Both the position numbers and the translations under genes were made by a program. Of a stretch of DNA of 64,000 nucleotides, positions 26,275 to 34,636 are shown piece by piece. The notes beneath the pieces are model-generated. The model was not told where the DNA came from and did no database searches. It saw only the letters and a program-made list of their open reading frames with translations. Each line of letters starts with the position of its first letter. The first letter of the stretch is position 1. Origin of the DNA: Pelorhabdus rhamnosifermentans (lineage in GTDB: Bacteria > Bacillota > Negativicutes > UMGS1260); assembly GCF_018835585.1 (NCBI RefSeq), contig NZ_JAHGVE010000020.1:25019-89018 (forward strand), written 5' to 3'.

Positions 26275-26823
26275 ATGACAAAGGAATTTGAAGGAGTGCT
26301 TCCCACGCTCGACAAGAAGACCTTTATTGCTGATGGAGCGCAGGTCATTGGTGCCGTAGAAATGAAAGAATTTAGCAGTATTTGGTTTAATACAGTCGTT
26401 CGGGGCGATGTGAATCGAATCGAGATTGGCCGATATAGCAACGTGCAAGACAATAGTGTTGTCCATGTAACAGATGATTTTCCGACACTTATCGGCAATT
26501 ATGTGACAGTAGGACATAACGCCATCCTTCATGGCTGTACCATTGAGGATCATTGCCTTATTGGTATGGGGGCTATTGTACTTAGCGGTGCTGTTATTGG
26601 TACTGGAAGTATCGTTGCTGCTGGAGCCCTTGTGAGAGAAAAACAAGTTATTCCGCCTTATTCCCTTGTTGTTGGGTTACCAGGAAAAATTGTTAAATCA
26701 ACAGTTGAAGAGGCTGATAGCATCCATGCTCAAGCCATTAAATATAAAACCTTGTGGACGGAGCGGTATGGTGTTTTGCCTGATGCTGACGGTGAGAGGT
26801 ACCATGGCGAAAAAATTGTGTAA
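26275..26823 (+). CDS. Gamma-class carbonic anhydrase family protein
   Basis: 182 residues of left-handed beta-helix hexapeptide repeats. RGDVNRIEIGRYSNVQDNSV, HVTDD, then TVGHNAILHGCTIEDHCLIG place the three metal-binding histidines, as in YrdA/CaiE-type proteins. It may hydrate CO2 or be a structural relative with another acyltransferase-like role. Confidence 0.92.
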   Translation: MTKEFEGVLPTLDKKTFIADGAQVIGAVEMKEFSSIWFNTVVRGDVNRIEIGRYSNVQDNSVVHVTDDFPTLIGNYVTVGHNAILHGCTIEDHCLIGMGAIVLSGAVIGTGSIVAAGALVREKQVIPPYSLVVGLPGKIVKSTVEEADSIHAQAIKYKTLWTERYGVLPDADGERYHGEKIV

Positions 26824-26873
26824 ATGCGTTTAGTAATAGGCTAGAGAGTTCATTTCGGCAGAGGAGTGGTGAT

Positions 26874-27314
26874 ATGATTACTTTGAAAAAAATTGTCGTT
26901 GCTTACGACGGTTCTGAGCATAGTAAAAAGGCGTTAGACTGGGCAAGTAAATTCGCAGTTGCTTCACAGGCTGCTATTCATGTTGTAATGGTGCTTGTGC
27001 CGTCTTCTCTCTTAGTGGGAGTGGATTACGCAGGTGTCTGTTTTTCGGAGGACTTGAAAGAGTTAGCAGAAAGGGAAATTAGTGAAAAACTAGCTGAAGC
27101 TCGAGCTTTTTGCGAAGAAAAGAAGTTACAAGTTACAACGGAAACGTTATTTGGAAATGTTGTTGATGAAATTCTGCATTATGTTCAATCTTGTAACGCT
27201 GATATGGTCATTTGTGGCACCCGCGGGTTAGGTGGTTTTGAAGGATTACTTGTAGGCAGTGTCGCACATAAATTAGTGACTTACTTGCCTGTTCCTGTAA
27301 TGGTGATCAAGTAG
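26874..27314 (+). CDS. Universal stress protein
   Basis: 146 residues of the UspA fold: KIVVAYDGSEHSKKALDWAS at the start and a C-terminal ATP-binding loop GTRGLGGFEGLLVGSVAHKL. The intact G-2x-G-9x-G(S/T) pattern suggests the ATP-binding subtype. A terminator follows. Confidence 0.93.
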   Translation: MITLKKIVVAYDGSEHSKKALDWASKFAVASQAAIHVVMVLVPSSLLVGVDYAGVCFSEDLKELAEREISEKLAEARAFCEEKKLQVTTETLFGNVVDEILHYVQSCNADMVICGTRGLGGFEGLLVGSVAHKLVTYLPVPVMVIK

Positions 27315-27341
27315 GCTGAAAAGCATATAAGGGTATAAAAA

Positions 27342-27371
27342 AAGTCCTTATCATATAACTGATGAGGACTT
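27342..27371. terminator. Terminator between usp and mgsA
   Basis: AAGTCCTtATCA pairs with TGATgAGGACTT, with A- and T-rich flanks. It serves convergent genes. Confidence 0.8.
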
Positions 27372-27409
27372 ACTTTTATAATATACTAAATATATTCAGC
27401 ACTTTTTTG

Positions 27410-27787
27410 TTAGGCTTCTTGTGCATCAAATCCTTTGAGCAATAAATGAGCGCTTGTAAGATTTGTTGCAAGGGGTACATTATGAACATCACATAGCCGG
27501 AGGAGCGCCGTAATATCGGGTTCATGAGGCTGGGCTGTTAAAGGGTCACGTAAAAAAACGACTAAGTTTATAACACCACAAGCGACTTTTGAACCAATTT
27601 GTTGGTCTCCGCCTAATGGACCGGATAAATAGGTTGTAACAGCGAGATTTGTGTTTTCTGCTACCATGTGACCCGTTGTAGCTGTTGCAACAAGCTGATA
27701 TTTAGCTAGGATGGTTTGGTGCTTCTTTACAAATTCCAACATCTCTTGTTTTTTTCGATCATGAGCAATGAGTGCAATAGTTTTCAT
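27410..27787 (-). CDS. mgsA: Methylglyoxal synthase
   Basis: 125 residues. It converts dihydroxyacetone phosphate to methylglyoxal, a phosphate-releasing bypass of lower glycolysis. [32 protein letters not shown] (phosphate and substrate loop), [17 protein letters not shown] with the catalytic Asp, and [10 protein letters not shown] are all present. Monocistronic. Confidence 0.96.
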   Translation of the reverse strand: MKTIALIAHDRKKQEMLEFVKKHQTILAKYQLVATATTGHMVAENTNLAVTTYLSGPLGGDQQIGSKVACGVINLVVFLRDPLTAQPHEPDITALLRLCDVHNVPLATNLTSAHLLLKGFDAQEA

Positions 27788-27908
27788 TCCTATCTCTCCT
27801 TCGAAATGTATCTTCTTCCTATATCTTACTAAATGTTGATAGCAGAGTAAAGCACTTTACCACTCGGATCTTTGGCGTTACAATAAGAATAGGATAGGGA
27901 GGATAATA

Positions 27909-28676
27909 ATGACAGAACTAGAGTTAAAGGATCTGACGGAAAAGTTTTTGGATTATGTACACCAGTTTCAGTCCGACAATTCCGATATTCAGCTGCATAT
28001 GGATATGAAAGCTGTGCATACGGAAAAGGTTGTTGAGCATTGCCAAAGTCTAGCGAAAGTGCTAGGTCTTACGGTTTATGATAACTTTCTTTGTCAAGCA
28101 ATTGGATTGCTGCATGATTTGGGACGATTTAAGCAATACACTTTGTATCGTACTTTTAACGATGTTATTTCAACCAATCATGCTCAGCTGGCCTTAACGG
28201 AATTGCAGGAACTTGGCTGGTTAAAGCGTTTTTCTGCTGACGAACAGGAAATGATTCAATTTGCGATTGCCTATCATAATGCAGTAGGCATTCCAAGCAC
28301 AGCCACGACGAGGCAAGCAATGTTTGCTAAGATCATTCGTGATGCTGATAAATTGGATATTTACCGTGTGTTGCAACCGATGTTAACGCCGCCGACTCCG
28401 GACGGTTGTACACCCAGTTTGCTTGATAAGCTGCTTACAGGGGGGCAGTCTCTCTATACAGCTATGAAAACTCCTGATGATCGCAAGTTAGTGCGATTGA
28501 TGTGGATTTATGACATAAATTATTCATGGACAATCCAGCAGATTTTAGCGAAAAATTACGTAAATGTTATTTTTAATTATTTGCCTGATGAGGCTGAGTT
28601 TCATGAGGCTAAGAAAAAACTCCATGACTATATGCAACGTAAATCAGAACAGCAGATAGTAGTCCAGCAAGAATAA
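27909..28676 (+). CDS. HD-domain phosphohydrolase
   Basis: 255 residues. Metal ligands: HTEKVVEHC (His), IGLLHDLGRFKQY (HD), AIAYHNAVGI (His) and RDADKLDIYRVL (Asp), the canonical HD layout. The substrate is unknown; relatives hydrolyse nucleotides. It ends against a terminator shared with dapL. Confidence 0.88.
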   Translation: MTELELKDLTEKFLDYVHQFQSDNSDIQLHMDMKAVHTEKVVEHCQSLAKVLGLTVYDNFLCQAIGLLHDLGRFKQYTLYRTFNDVISTNHAQLALTELQELGWLKRFSADEQEMIQFAIAYHNAVGIPSTATTRQAMFAKIIRDADKLDIYRVLQPMLTPPTPDGCTPSLLDKLLTGGQSLYTAMKTPDDRKLVRLMWIYDINYSWTIQQILAKNYVNVIFNYLPDEAEFHEAKKKLHDYMQRKSEQQIVVQQE

Positions 28677-28680
28677 AAAA

Positions 28681-28710
28681 TAGGCAGTAGTTTAACTACT
28701 GCCTATTTTT
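28681..28710. terminator. Bidirectional terminator
   Basis: TAGGCAGTAG/CTACTGCCTA with a five-base loop, A run before and T run after. Confidence 0.93.
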
Positions 28711-28711
28711 G

Positions 28712-29944
28712 TTAAAGCTTTAAACGTGTTTTTATACGTTCGATGGCTTCAACCGTGCTTTCCTGGCTACCAAAAGCAGTGAGACGGAAGTAACCTTCGC
28801 CTGCCGGACCAAAGCCTGATCCTGGGGTGCCGACAATATGTGCTTCTTCAAGCAGTTTGTCAAAGAAGGCCCAAGAGTCGAGTCCTTGTGGAACTTTTAA
28901 CCAGATATAAGGGGCATTTACGCCACCATAGACACTAAGACCGATACTTGTCAGTCCTTCACGAATAACCTTAGCATTTGTCATGTAATAACTGACAAGG
29001 TCTTTGATTTGTTTTTGACCATTAGCTGAATAAACAGCTTCTGCGCCCTTCTGAATGATATAAGGGACACCATTAAATTTGGTTGTTTGACGTCGATTCC
29101 ATAAGCTATTTAGAGGATAGAGTTCTCCTGAAGCGGTTTTAGCTTTGACACTTTTGGGTACGACAGTAAAGGCGCAACGAGTTCCTGTAAATCCGGCATT
29201 TTTAGAGAAAGAGCGAAATTCTATGGCAACATCTTTTGCGCCTTCGATTTCATAAATACTATGGGGAATATCGTCTTGTTGAATATAAGCTTCGTAGGCT
29301 GCATCGTAGAGTAAAATAGAGCCGTTTTTCTTGGCATATTCGACCCAAGTTTTTAGTTGAGTTCTTGTCAAGGTCGTGCCAGTCGGATTGTTTGGCATAC
29401 ATATGTAAATAATATCGGCTTTTTCCTTAGGCAATTCAGGTACAAAATTATTGTCCTGGTTACAGGTGAGATAAAGTACTTTACCAAATTTGCCATTTAC
29501 GAGTTCGCCTGTACGCCCTGCCATAACATTGGTATCTAAGTAAACGGGATAAACGGGATCAGTAATGGCAATGGTGTTGTCTACACCAAAAATTTCCTGG
29601 AAATTTCCTGTGTCACTTTTGGATCCGTCACTTACGAATACTTCATCAACATCGAGCTGAATATTACGTGGTTTATAGTCTGTGTCAATGATTTTTTGAA
29701 TTAAAAATGTATAACCCTGCTCGGGTCCATAGCCATGGAAAGTATCTGCATTGGCCATTTCGTCAACAGCGTCATGCAGGCTTGCAATCACTGCCGGCGG
29801 GAGTGGCAGGGTTACATCGCCAATACCCAAGCGGATAATGTTCGCGGAGGGATTTTGTTCTTTAAAGTAATTAACCTTCCGAGCGATTTCCGCAAATAAA
29901 TAACTTCCAGGTAATTTTAAGTAGTTTTCATTAATTGTAGCCAT
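28712..29944 (-). CDS. dapL: LL-diaminopimelate aminotransferase
   Basis: 410 residues, the usual length. This PLP enzyme makes LL-diaminopimelate directly from tetrahydrodipicolinate, bypassing the acylated intermediates. [50 protein letters not shown], and the PLP-lysine motif [15 protein letters not shown] are typical. Its presence fits strict anaerobes of this phylum. Confidence 0.96.
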   Translation of the reverse strand: MATINENYLKLPGSYLFAEIARKVNYFKEQNPSANIIRLGIGDVTLPLPPAVIASLHDAVDEMANADTFHGYGPEQGYTFLIQKIIDTDYKPRNIQLDVDEVFVSDGSKSDTGNFQEIFGVDNTIAITDPVYPVYLDTNVMAGRTGELVNGKFGKVLYLTCNQDNNFVPELPKEKADIIYICMPNNPTGTTLTRTQLKTWVEYAKKNGSILLYDAAYEAYIQQDDIPHSIYEIEGAKDVAIEFRSFSKNAGFTGTRCAFTVVPKSVKAKTASGELYPLNSLWNRRQTTKFNGVPYIIQKGAEAVYSANGQKQIKDLVSYYMTNAKVIREGLTSIGLSVYGGVNAPYIWLKVPQGLDSWAFFDKLLEEAHIVGTPGSGFGPAGEGYFRLTAFGSQESTVEAIERIKTRLKL

Positions 29945-30028
29945 GCCTGTATGCTCCTTTCAAAATTATCAGCAATGATTAGATTATACAACAAACAGGG
30001 GAATTTTGCATTTTTTATTGATTGTTTC

Positions 30029-31087
30029 TTATTGGCTATTAATAATATGAATTTGTGGATGTTCCTCAAGATGGATTTCATAGGGCTTACAAGGTTGTCC
30101 GTCAGGTTCTTTGATAATTCTAATGACTGGATATTTAGGGTTATTCGGTGGAATAGAAACAATGAGGGCTGTTTCTCCTGTGTTGATTGTAACGAGTGTG
30201 CCTGGAGAGTAAAGAGCTACTTTAGATAAAAAAAGCTTTCCGAGTTCATCATCAAAATGGGTGCCGAGTCCGGCTTGGATAATATCATGGGCCTTTTTGG
30301 GTGATAGGGCAGGACGATACGGACGATTAGCAGTAAGTGCTTCATATACATCAGCAATAGACACAATTCGAGCATGAAAAAGGATGTCATTTCCCCCTAT
30401 ACCGCGTGGATAACCGCTGCCATCCATTTTTTCATGATGCTGCCAGGCCATATGAGCGACGAGACTGGATAAGTCCCAATGCAAAACAATCAGTTTTTCA
30501 AAGCCCCATTGCGCATGCTTCTTGATTAATTCAAATTCATCGGCAGATAGTTTATCTGGTTTATTTAATAGGGTTGTGCTAATATCATTTTTCCCTATAT
30601 CGTGCAGTAAGGCGCCTGCAGCCAGTTCTTTTAAATCTGGATAGTTTAAGCCATTGAATTGACCAAGTAAAATGGCATAAATTGCGCAATTTAAAGAATG
30701 GGAAAAAGTTGGATCGTCATGCGTCATAATTTCATTTAAGCAAATGGATGTTTTGGGATTACACATTAATTCTTCTACAATCTGGGTAGACAATTGGATA
30801 ACAGGTTGTACATTGAGCGTGCCTTTGTTTTTCAAGGTCTGGAGCACAGTACTGAGTACTGATAGGGCTTGTTGTTGCAATTCGAGACTAATGTATTCGG
30901 GCGCTATAATTCCTTCGTACAGAGGGTCTTCTACAAAAATGGTTGTGATGTGTAAAGTGGCTAATTTATTAATTAAATTTTGTGAGAGGGCGATACCGCG
31001 TACAAGTAGGATAATGCCAGTGTCGGTAATAATGTCGCGGGCTAAAGTCATGTCCGGTTTAGCATATTGTATGTTAATTTTCCGCAA
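30029..31087 (-). CDS. HD-GYP domain c-di-GMP phosphodiesterase
   Basis: 352 residues. An N-terminal helical region (about 1-115) precedes the HD-GYP domain (about 120-290) with SHSLNCAIYA, LLHDIGKNDIS, LINKPDKLSADEFELIKKHA-type sequence, WQHHEKMDGSGYPRGI and ADVYEALTANRPYRPA. HD and GYP residues are intact, so cyclic-di-GMP hydrolysis is likely. A beta-rich C-terminal tail (SPGTLVTINTGETALIVSIP) is common in this group. Confidence 0.92.
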   Translation of the reverse strand: MRKINIQYAKPDMTLARDIITDTGIILLVRGIALSQNLINKLATLHITTIFVEDPLYEGIIAPEYISLELQQQALSVLSTVLQTLKNKGTLNVQPVIQLSTQIVEELMCNPKTSICLNEIMTHDDPTFSHSLNCAIYAILLGQFNGLNYPDLKELAAGALLHDIGKNDISTTLLNKPDKLSADEFELIKKHAQWGFEKLIVLHWDLSSLVAHMAWQHHEKMDGSGYPRGIGGNDILFHARIVSIADVYEALTANRPYRPALSPKKAHDIIQAGLGTHFDDELGKLFLSKVALYSPGTLVTINTGETALIVSIPPNNPKYPVIRIIKEPDGQPCKPYEIHLEEHPQIHIINSQ

Positions 31088-31475
31088 AATATTTCATCCC
31101 CCGAAATACTCAATTGCAATTCTATCATTACATTCGTCACAATATTTGCTATTTCCTAGCAAATATTTACACAAAATGACTATGGTCCTAAACAAATAAA
31201 AAAGGTGTCTCAAAATAGGATTTTTTTTATGTTATCCCCATTATAATAGCTAGGAATGATTAAATGCAATTTTGGAATGAAATTGTGAATTGTTGAATCA
31301 TCTGATAAAATAGAGGCATGAGACATGGACTCACTTCCTATGTTTGGATTTGTGTGGTAACTTATTCTATACTACAGTTGTGAGTATTTTATCTCTATTT
31401 ATTTTTGGAATTAAATAGGGCCGAATTTAATCATTTCTATATATATAGTATAAAAAAATTGGCTTAAACCAGAAG
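31088..31475. other. Divergent promoter region, no gene seen
   Basis: 388 AT-rich bases between the HD-GYP gene and the ECF sigma gene. A short frame from 31318 has GAGG too close to its ATG to be convincing. No hairpin or operator stands out. Promoters for both flanking units must lie here. Confidence 0.5.
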
Positions 31476-32039
31476 GTGACAGTAATTATTTCTGATGAAG
31501 AACTTGCAAGGCAAATACAACAGGGAGACGAAACGGCTTTGGAGACCATGATTGTTCGTTACCATTCCAAGATATTTTCCTATATTTACTTGATGAGTAA
31601 GAATTATCATAGTGCTAACGATATCACGCAAGAGGTATTTATCAAGATATGTCGGAGTATAAGGACGTATCATCCGGAGTTTCCTTTTAAAGCCTGGATT
31701 TATGCAATTGCGTTAAACACATGTAAAAACTATTTGAAAAGCGCATATGTACAAAAAAATGTTTTTGGTCTTGAGATGTCAGAGAATATTTGGGACAGTG
31801 AGGATACACCGGAAGAAAGTCTGCGAAAGCAGGACGAGCGGGAAGCTATTATGGAGGTTCTCACTAAATTGTCAGATATTCACCGTGAAGTGATTATCCT
31901 TCGTTTTTATGAGGAATTAAAGCTGGAAGAAATAGCATTGGTATTGAATATTCCTGTAGGTACTGTTAAATCAAGGTTATCCAATGGTTTAAATAATCTT
32001 AAAAAGCTGCTTAAAGAAGAGGGCGAGGAACTTGGATAA
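31476..32039 (+). CDS. ECF-type RNA polymerase sigma factor
   Basis: 187 residues. Region 2 reads ALETMIVRYHSKIFSYIYLM and SANDITQEVFIKICRSI, then a linker, then region 4 with VLTKLSDIHREVIILRFYEE and LKLEEIALVLNIPVGTVKSR (helix-turn-helix). GTG at 31476 is the only available start; AGAAGG is close to it. It overlaps the membrane-protein gene that follows by 8 bases, so the two are translationally coupled and the partner is the likely anti-sigma factor. Confidence 0.93.
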   Translation: MTVIISDEELARQIQQGDETALETMIVRYHSKIFSYIYLMSKNYHSANDITQEVFIKICRSIRTYHPEFPFKAWIYAIALNTCKNYLKSAYVQKNVFGLEMSENIWDSEDTPEESLRKQDEREAIMEVLTKLSDIHREVIILRFYEELKLEEIALVLNIPVGTVKSRLSNGLNNLKKLLKEEGEELG

Positions 32040-32898
32040 ATATCGAGAAATTCTTAGCGAAATAGATAAAGAGGCTAATGACAAAGAGATGGTTGCTGTT
32101 TTTAATAAACTATCTAAATATATCGGCCCTAAGCCGACTACTGCGATGACCTGCAGCTTGGTAGATAACCTTAAAGAAGTTTTGCAGGAAAATGCGAATA
32201 ACGATGTTCCAATTATTAAACCCGTTGATAGATTAGCGGTGCGAAGAACGGTTGGTGATGGCGGATTACTCTCTGTTTTTCGTCTGGTGAAACCACAAAT
32301 AAATATACTGAATTGGCGGTTTATGGCGCTAACCAGTTTGATTATTTTTGTGGGAATTGTTTTAACAAAAGGTAATGCTGATTCGCTGATTTTTTTAACA
32401 AATGTAGCGCCTATTCTAGGTTTATTGACACTTTTTTGTGAACACCGAGCAGCGCTTTATGATACAAGCGAACTGGAGGCGTCTTGCCCTTATACTCCGG
32501 CTCAATTGGCTGGTGCAAGAATTATTGTAACATTGGGATATACCATTATTGTTTGTCTAACTGCAACAGGAATAATATCTTTTTCATTTTCCGAAATGCT
32601 GACAAAAGAAAAAATATTATTATGGAAAGCTATTTTGGACTGGCTAGCACCAATGGTATTTTTGCTAGGCGTTGCTTTGGCTAGTTCTTTGCGCTTTGGC
32701 ATTATTTCTGGCTGCAGTTGTGCATTTGTAATGTGGGCAGCGCAAATTATTTTTGAACAAAGTGATGCTGGAAATCGTTTTATACAAGCCAGTCTATGGC
32801 ATGAGATGCCAATGGTATTTTTATTGCTAGGTCTCATGCTTATTGCAATATATATACGTTACTTGCATATTGAAAACATTGATTATTCCCAAGAGTGA
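32032..32898 (+). CDS. Membrane protein, putative anti-sigma factor
   Basis: 288 residues. A cytoplasmic N-terminal segment of about 90 residues is followed by about six transmembrane helices (FMALTSLIIFVGIVLTKG, SLIFLTNVAPILGLLTLFC, ARIIVTLGYTIIVCLTATGI, WLAPMVFLLGVALASSLRFG, MVFLLLGLMLIAIYIRYL). The start is TTG at 32032, inside the end of the sigma gene. No zinc-finger anti-sigma motif is seen. Both the position and a cytosolic N-terminus before membrane helices fit an anti-sigma factor, but an ABC-permease-like role is possible. Confidence 0.6.
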   Translation: MDKYREILSEIDKEANDKEMVAVFNKLSKYIGPKPTTAMTCSLVDNLKEVLQENANNDVPIIKPVDRLAVRRTVGDGGLLSVFRLVKPQINILNWRFMALTSLIIFVGIVLTKGNADSLIFLTNVAPILGLLTLFCEHRAALYDTSELEASCPYTPAQLAGARIIVTLGYTIIVCLTATGIISFSFSEMLTKEKILLWKAILDWLAPMVFLLGVALASSLRFGIISGCSCAFVMWAAQIIFEQSDAGNRFIQASLWHEMPMVFLLLGLMLIAIYIRYLHIENIDYSQE

Positions 32899-32996
32899 TC
32901 AAGTGATCCGGGGTAAGTGGAAGCTATTAAGTTTGGTTTACTCTTTTGAAAAATATGGAATTATGCGAAAATGGGAGATAGAGAGAGAGAAAAAAT

Positions 32997-33869
32997 ATGT
33001 TAGAATTGTCTTCAATTACAAAGTGTTTCAATCAAAACTGTGTACTAAATCATATTTCCTTTTCTTTGCCGAAAGGATTGCATCTGCTGACTGGCCCTAA
33101 TGGGGCGGGTAAGACAACTTTATTGCGCATTATTGCGGGAGTTATTGCGCCAGCGGCAGGTCAAGTATCGCTTAATGGAATTTTTCTTCATGGTGACAGT
33201 GTCAAATTTAAAGCTCATATGGGATACTTGCCGCAGAAATTCGGGGTGTATCCGGAAATGACCGCTCAGGATTTTTTGAGGTACTTTGCTGACTTAAAGG
33301 GGATTCCGGCTTCCATTGCGGCTTCAAGGGTTGAAGAAGTAATGGATATTGCAAAAATTACTTCTTTTCATAATAAAACGTTGCGTGATTGGACCAAGGG
33401 GATGCGTCAAAAAGTTGGTATTGCCCAAGGATTATTAAACGACCCGGATCTTCTCCTTATGGACGAGCCGCTATCAGGGCTTGACCCAGAAGAGCGGGAT
33501 TATTTTTGTAATTTGTTTTCGCAAGTTTCTTCTGAACGTATTGTTCTGTTGAGTACCCATATCATTTCAGAGTTAACCGCTTTGGCAGATAGCATCATGC
33601 TGTTACATAATGAAAAACTGCAGTTTAAAGGTCCTATACCTAGAATGTTGGACGCGGCGAGTGGCTCTGTATGGCTGGCTACTCTATCTGAGAGTGAGTG
33701 GATTGATAGAAAAAATAAATGGGTAGTCAGCAGTTTGCGCTCTGATAAAGGGTTGTATGAAGTAAGGATTATTAGTGATGTCAGGCCGGAGATTACAGAA
33801 GTTCGTTCCGTGGAGCCTACCTTGGAAGAAGCGTATATTTATCTGGTATCCAAGGGTTATTCAGAATGA
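32997..33869 (+). CDS. ABC transporter ATPase, first of pair
   Basis: 290 residues. Walker A TGPNGAGKTT, Q-loop YLPQKFGVYPEMTAQDFL, signature DWTKGMRQKVGIAQGL (degenerate: TKGM in place of LSGG), Walker B LLLMDEPLSGLDPEE, switch STHIISE. A C-terminal domain of about 80 residues follows. This is the drug/antibiotic-export type that pairs with ABC-2 membrane proteins. Confidence 0.9.
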   Translation: MLELSSITKCFNQNCVLNHISFSLPKGLHLLTGPNGAGKTTLLRIIAGVIAPAAGQVSLNGIFLHGDSVKFKAHMGYLPQKFGVYPEMTAQDFLRYFADLKGIPASIAASRVEEVMDIAKITSFHNKTLRDWTKGMRQKVGIAQGLLNDPDLLLMDEPLSGLDPEERDYFCNLFSQVSSERIVLLSTHIISELTALADSIMLLHNEKLQFKGPIPRMLDAASGSVWLATLSESEWIDRKNKWVVSSLRSDKGLYEVRIISDVRPEITEVRSVEPTLEEAYIYLVSKGYSE

Positions 33870-33888
33870 GAAAGAAATGATATTTATA

Positions 33889-34635
33889 ATGATAGAGATT
33901 AATAACCTTAGTAAAATGTATAACAATAAGTGTATGGCATTGGACGGAATTACTTGCAGCATAGACAAAGGTGTATTCGGGCTTTTGGGGTCAAACGGTG
34001 CGGGGAAAAGCACCTTGTTGAAGATTATAGCGACGATGATTGAGCCTACGATTGGCAGAGTAACTGTTAATGGTTTAGATGTATGTTACGATAAAGTAAT
34101 GATTCGCAATCATTTAGGTTACTTGCCGCAAGAATTTGGTTTTTACCCCAGGTTGACTGGTTTTGAAATGCTGGAGTATTTTGCAGTATTAAAAGGGATA
34201 ACCGATAAACGGGCAAGAAAGACGCAGGTGACTGAAGCTATTGAGTTAGTTAATCTTACGGAGGCCAGGAATAAAAGGATTGCTGTATATTCTTTTGGAA
34301 TGAAACAAAGGCTGGGGTTTGCGCAAGCTTTATTGGGTAGCCCTCGCCTTTTAATCATGGACGAACCGACTGTAGGGCTTGATCCAATCGAGCGCAATCA
34401 TATTCGCAATGTAATCAGTGAATTAGGACGGAAGATTACAATTATTTATTCTACGCATATCCTTGCTGATATTGAGGTTTGCTGTTCGGAACTTGCTGTT
34501 TTACGTCAAGGTAATTTGGTGTTTCAAGGAAAGCCAGAGGAACTTGCCAAGTTGGCCACAGGTAAGACTGGGCAGATAAAAGCGAGTACTAGTGTGAAAG
34601 ACGGGTATCTGGCATTGATAAAATCGGCGAGGTAA
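33889..34635 (+). CDS. ABC transporter ATPase, second of pair
   Basis: 248 residues from the ATG at 33889, where homologues usually start (MIEINNLSKMYNNKCMALDG); ATG at 33877, close to a GAGAAAG, is the alternative. Walker A GSNGAGKSTL, Q-loop YLPQEFGFYPRLTGFEML, signature VYSFGMKQRLGFAQAL (again without LSGG), Walker B LIMDEPTVGLDPIE, switch STHILAD. Both ATPases share the YLPQ.FG.YP pattern, so they arose by duplication and probably act as a heterodimer. Confidence 0.9.
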   Translation: MIEINNLSKMYNNKCMALDGITCSIDKGVFGLLGSNGAGKSTLLKIIATMIEPTIGRVTVNGLDVCYDKVMIRNHLGYLPQEFGFYPRLTGFEMLEYFAVLKGITDKRARKTQVTEAIELVNLTEARNKRIAVYSFGMKQRLGFAQALLGSPRLLIMDEPTVGLDPIERNHIRNVISELGRKITIIYSTHILADIEVCCSELAVLRQGNLVFQGKPEELAKLATGKTGQIKASTSVKDGYLALIKSAR

Positions 34636-34636
34636 A

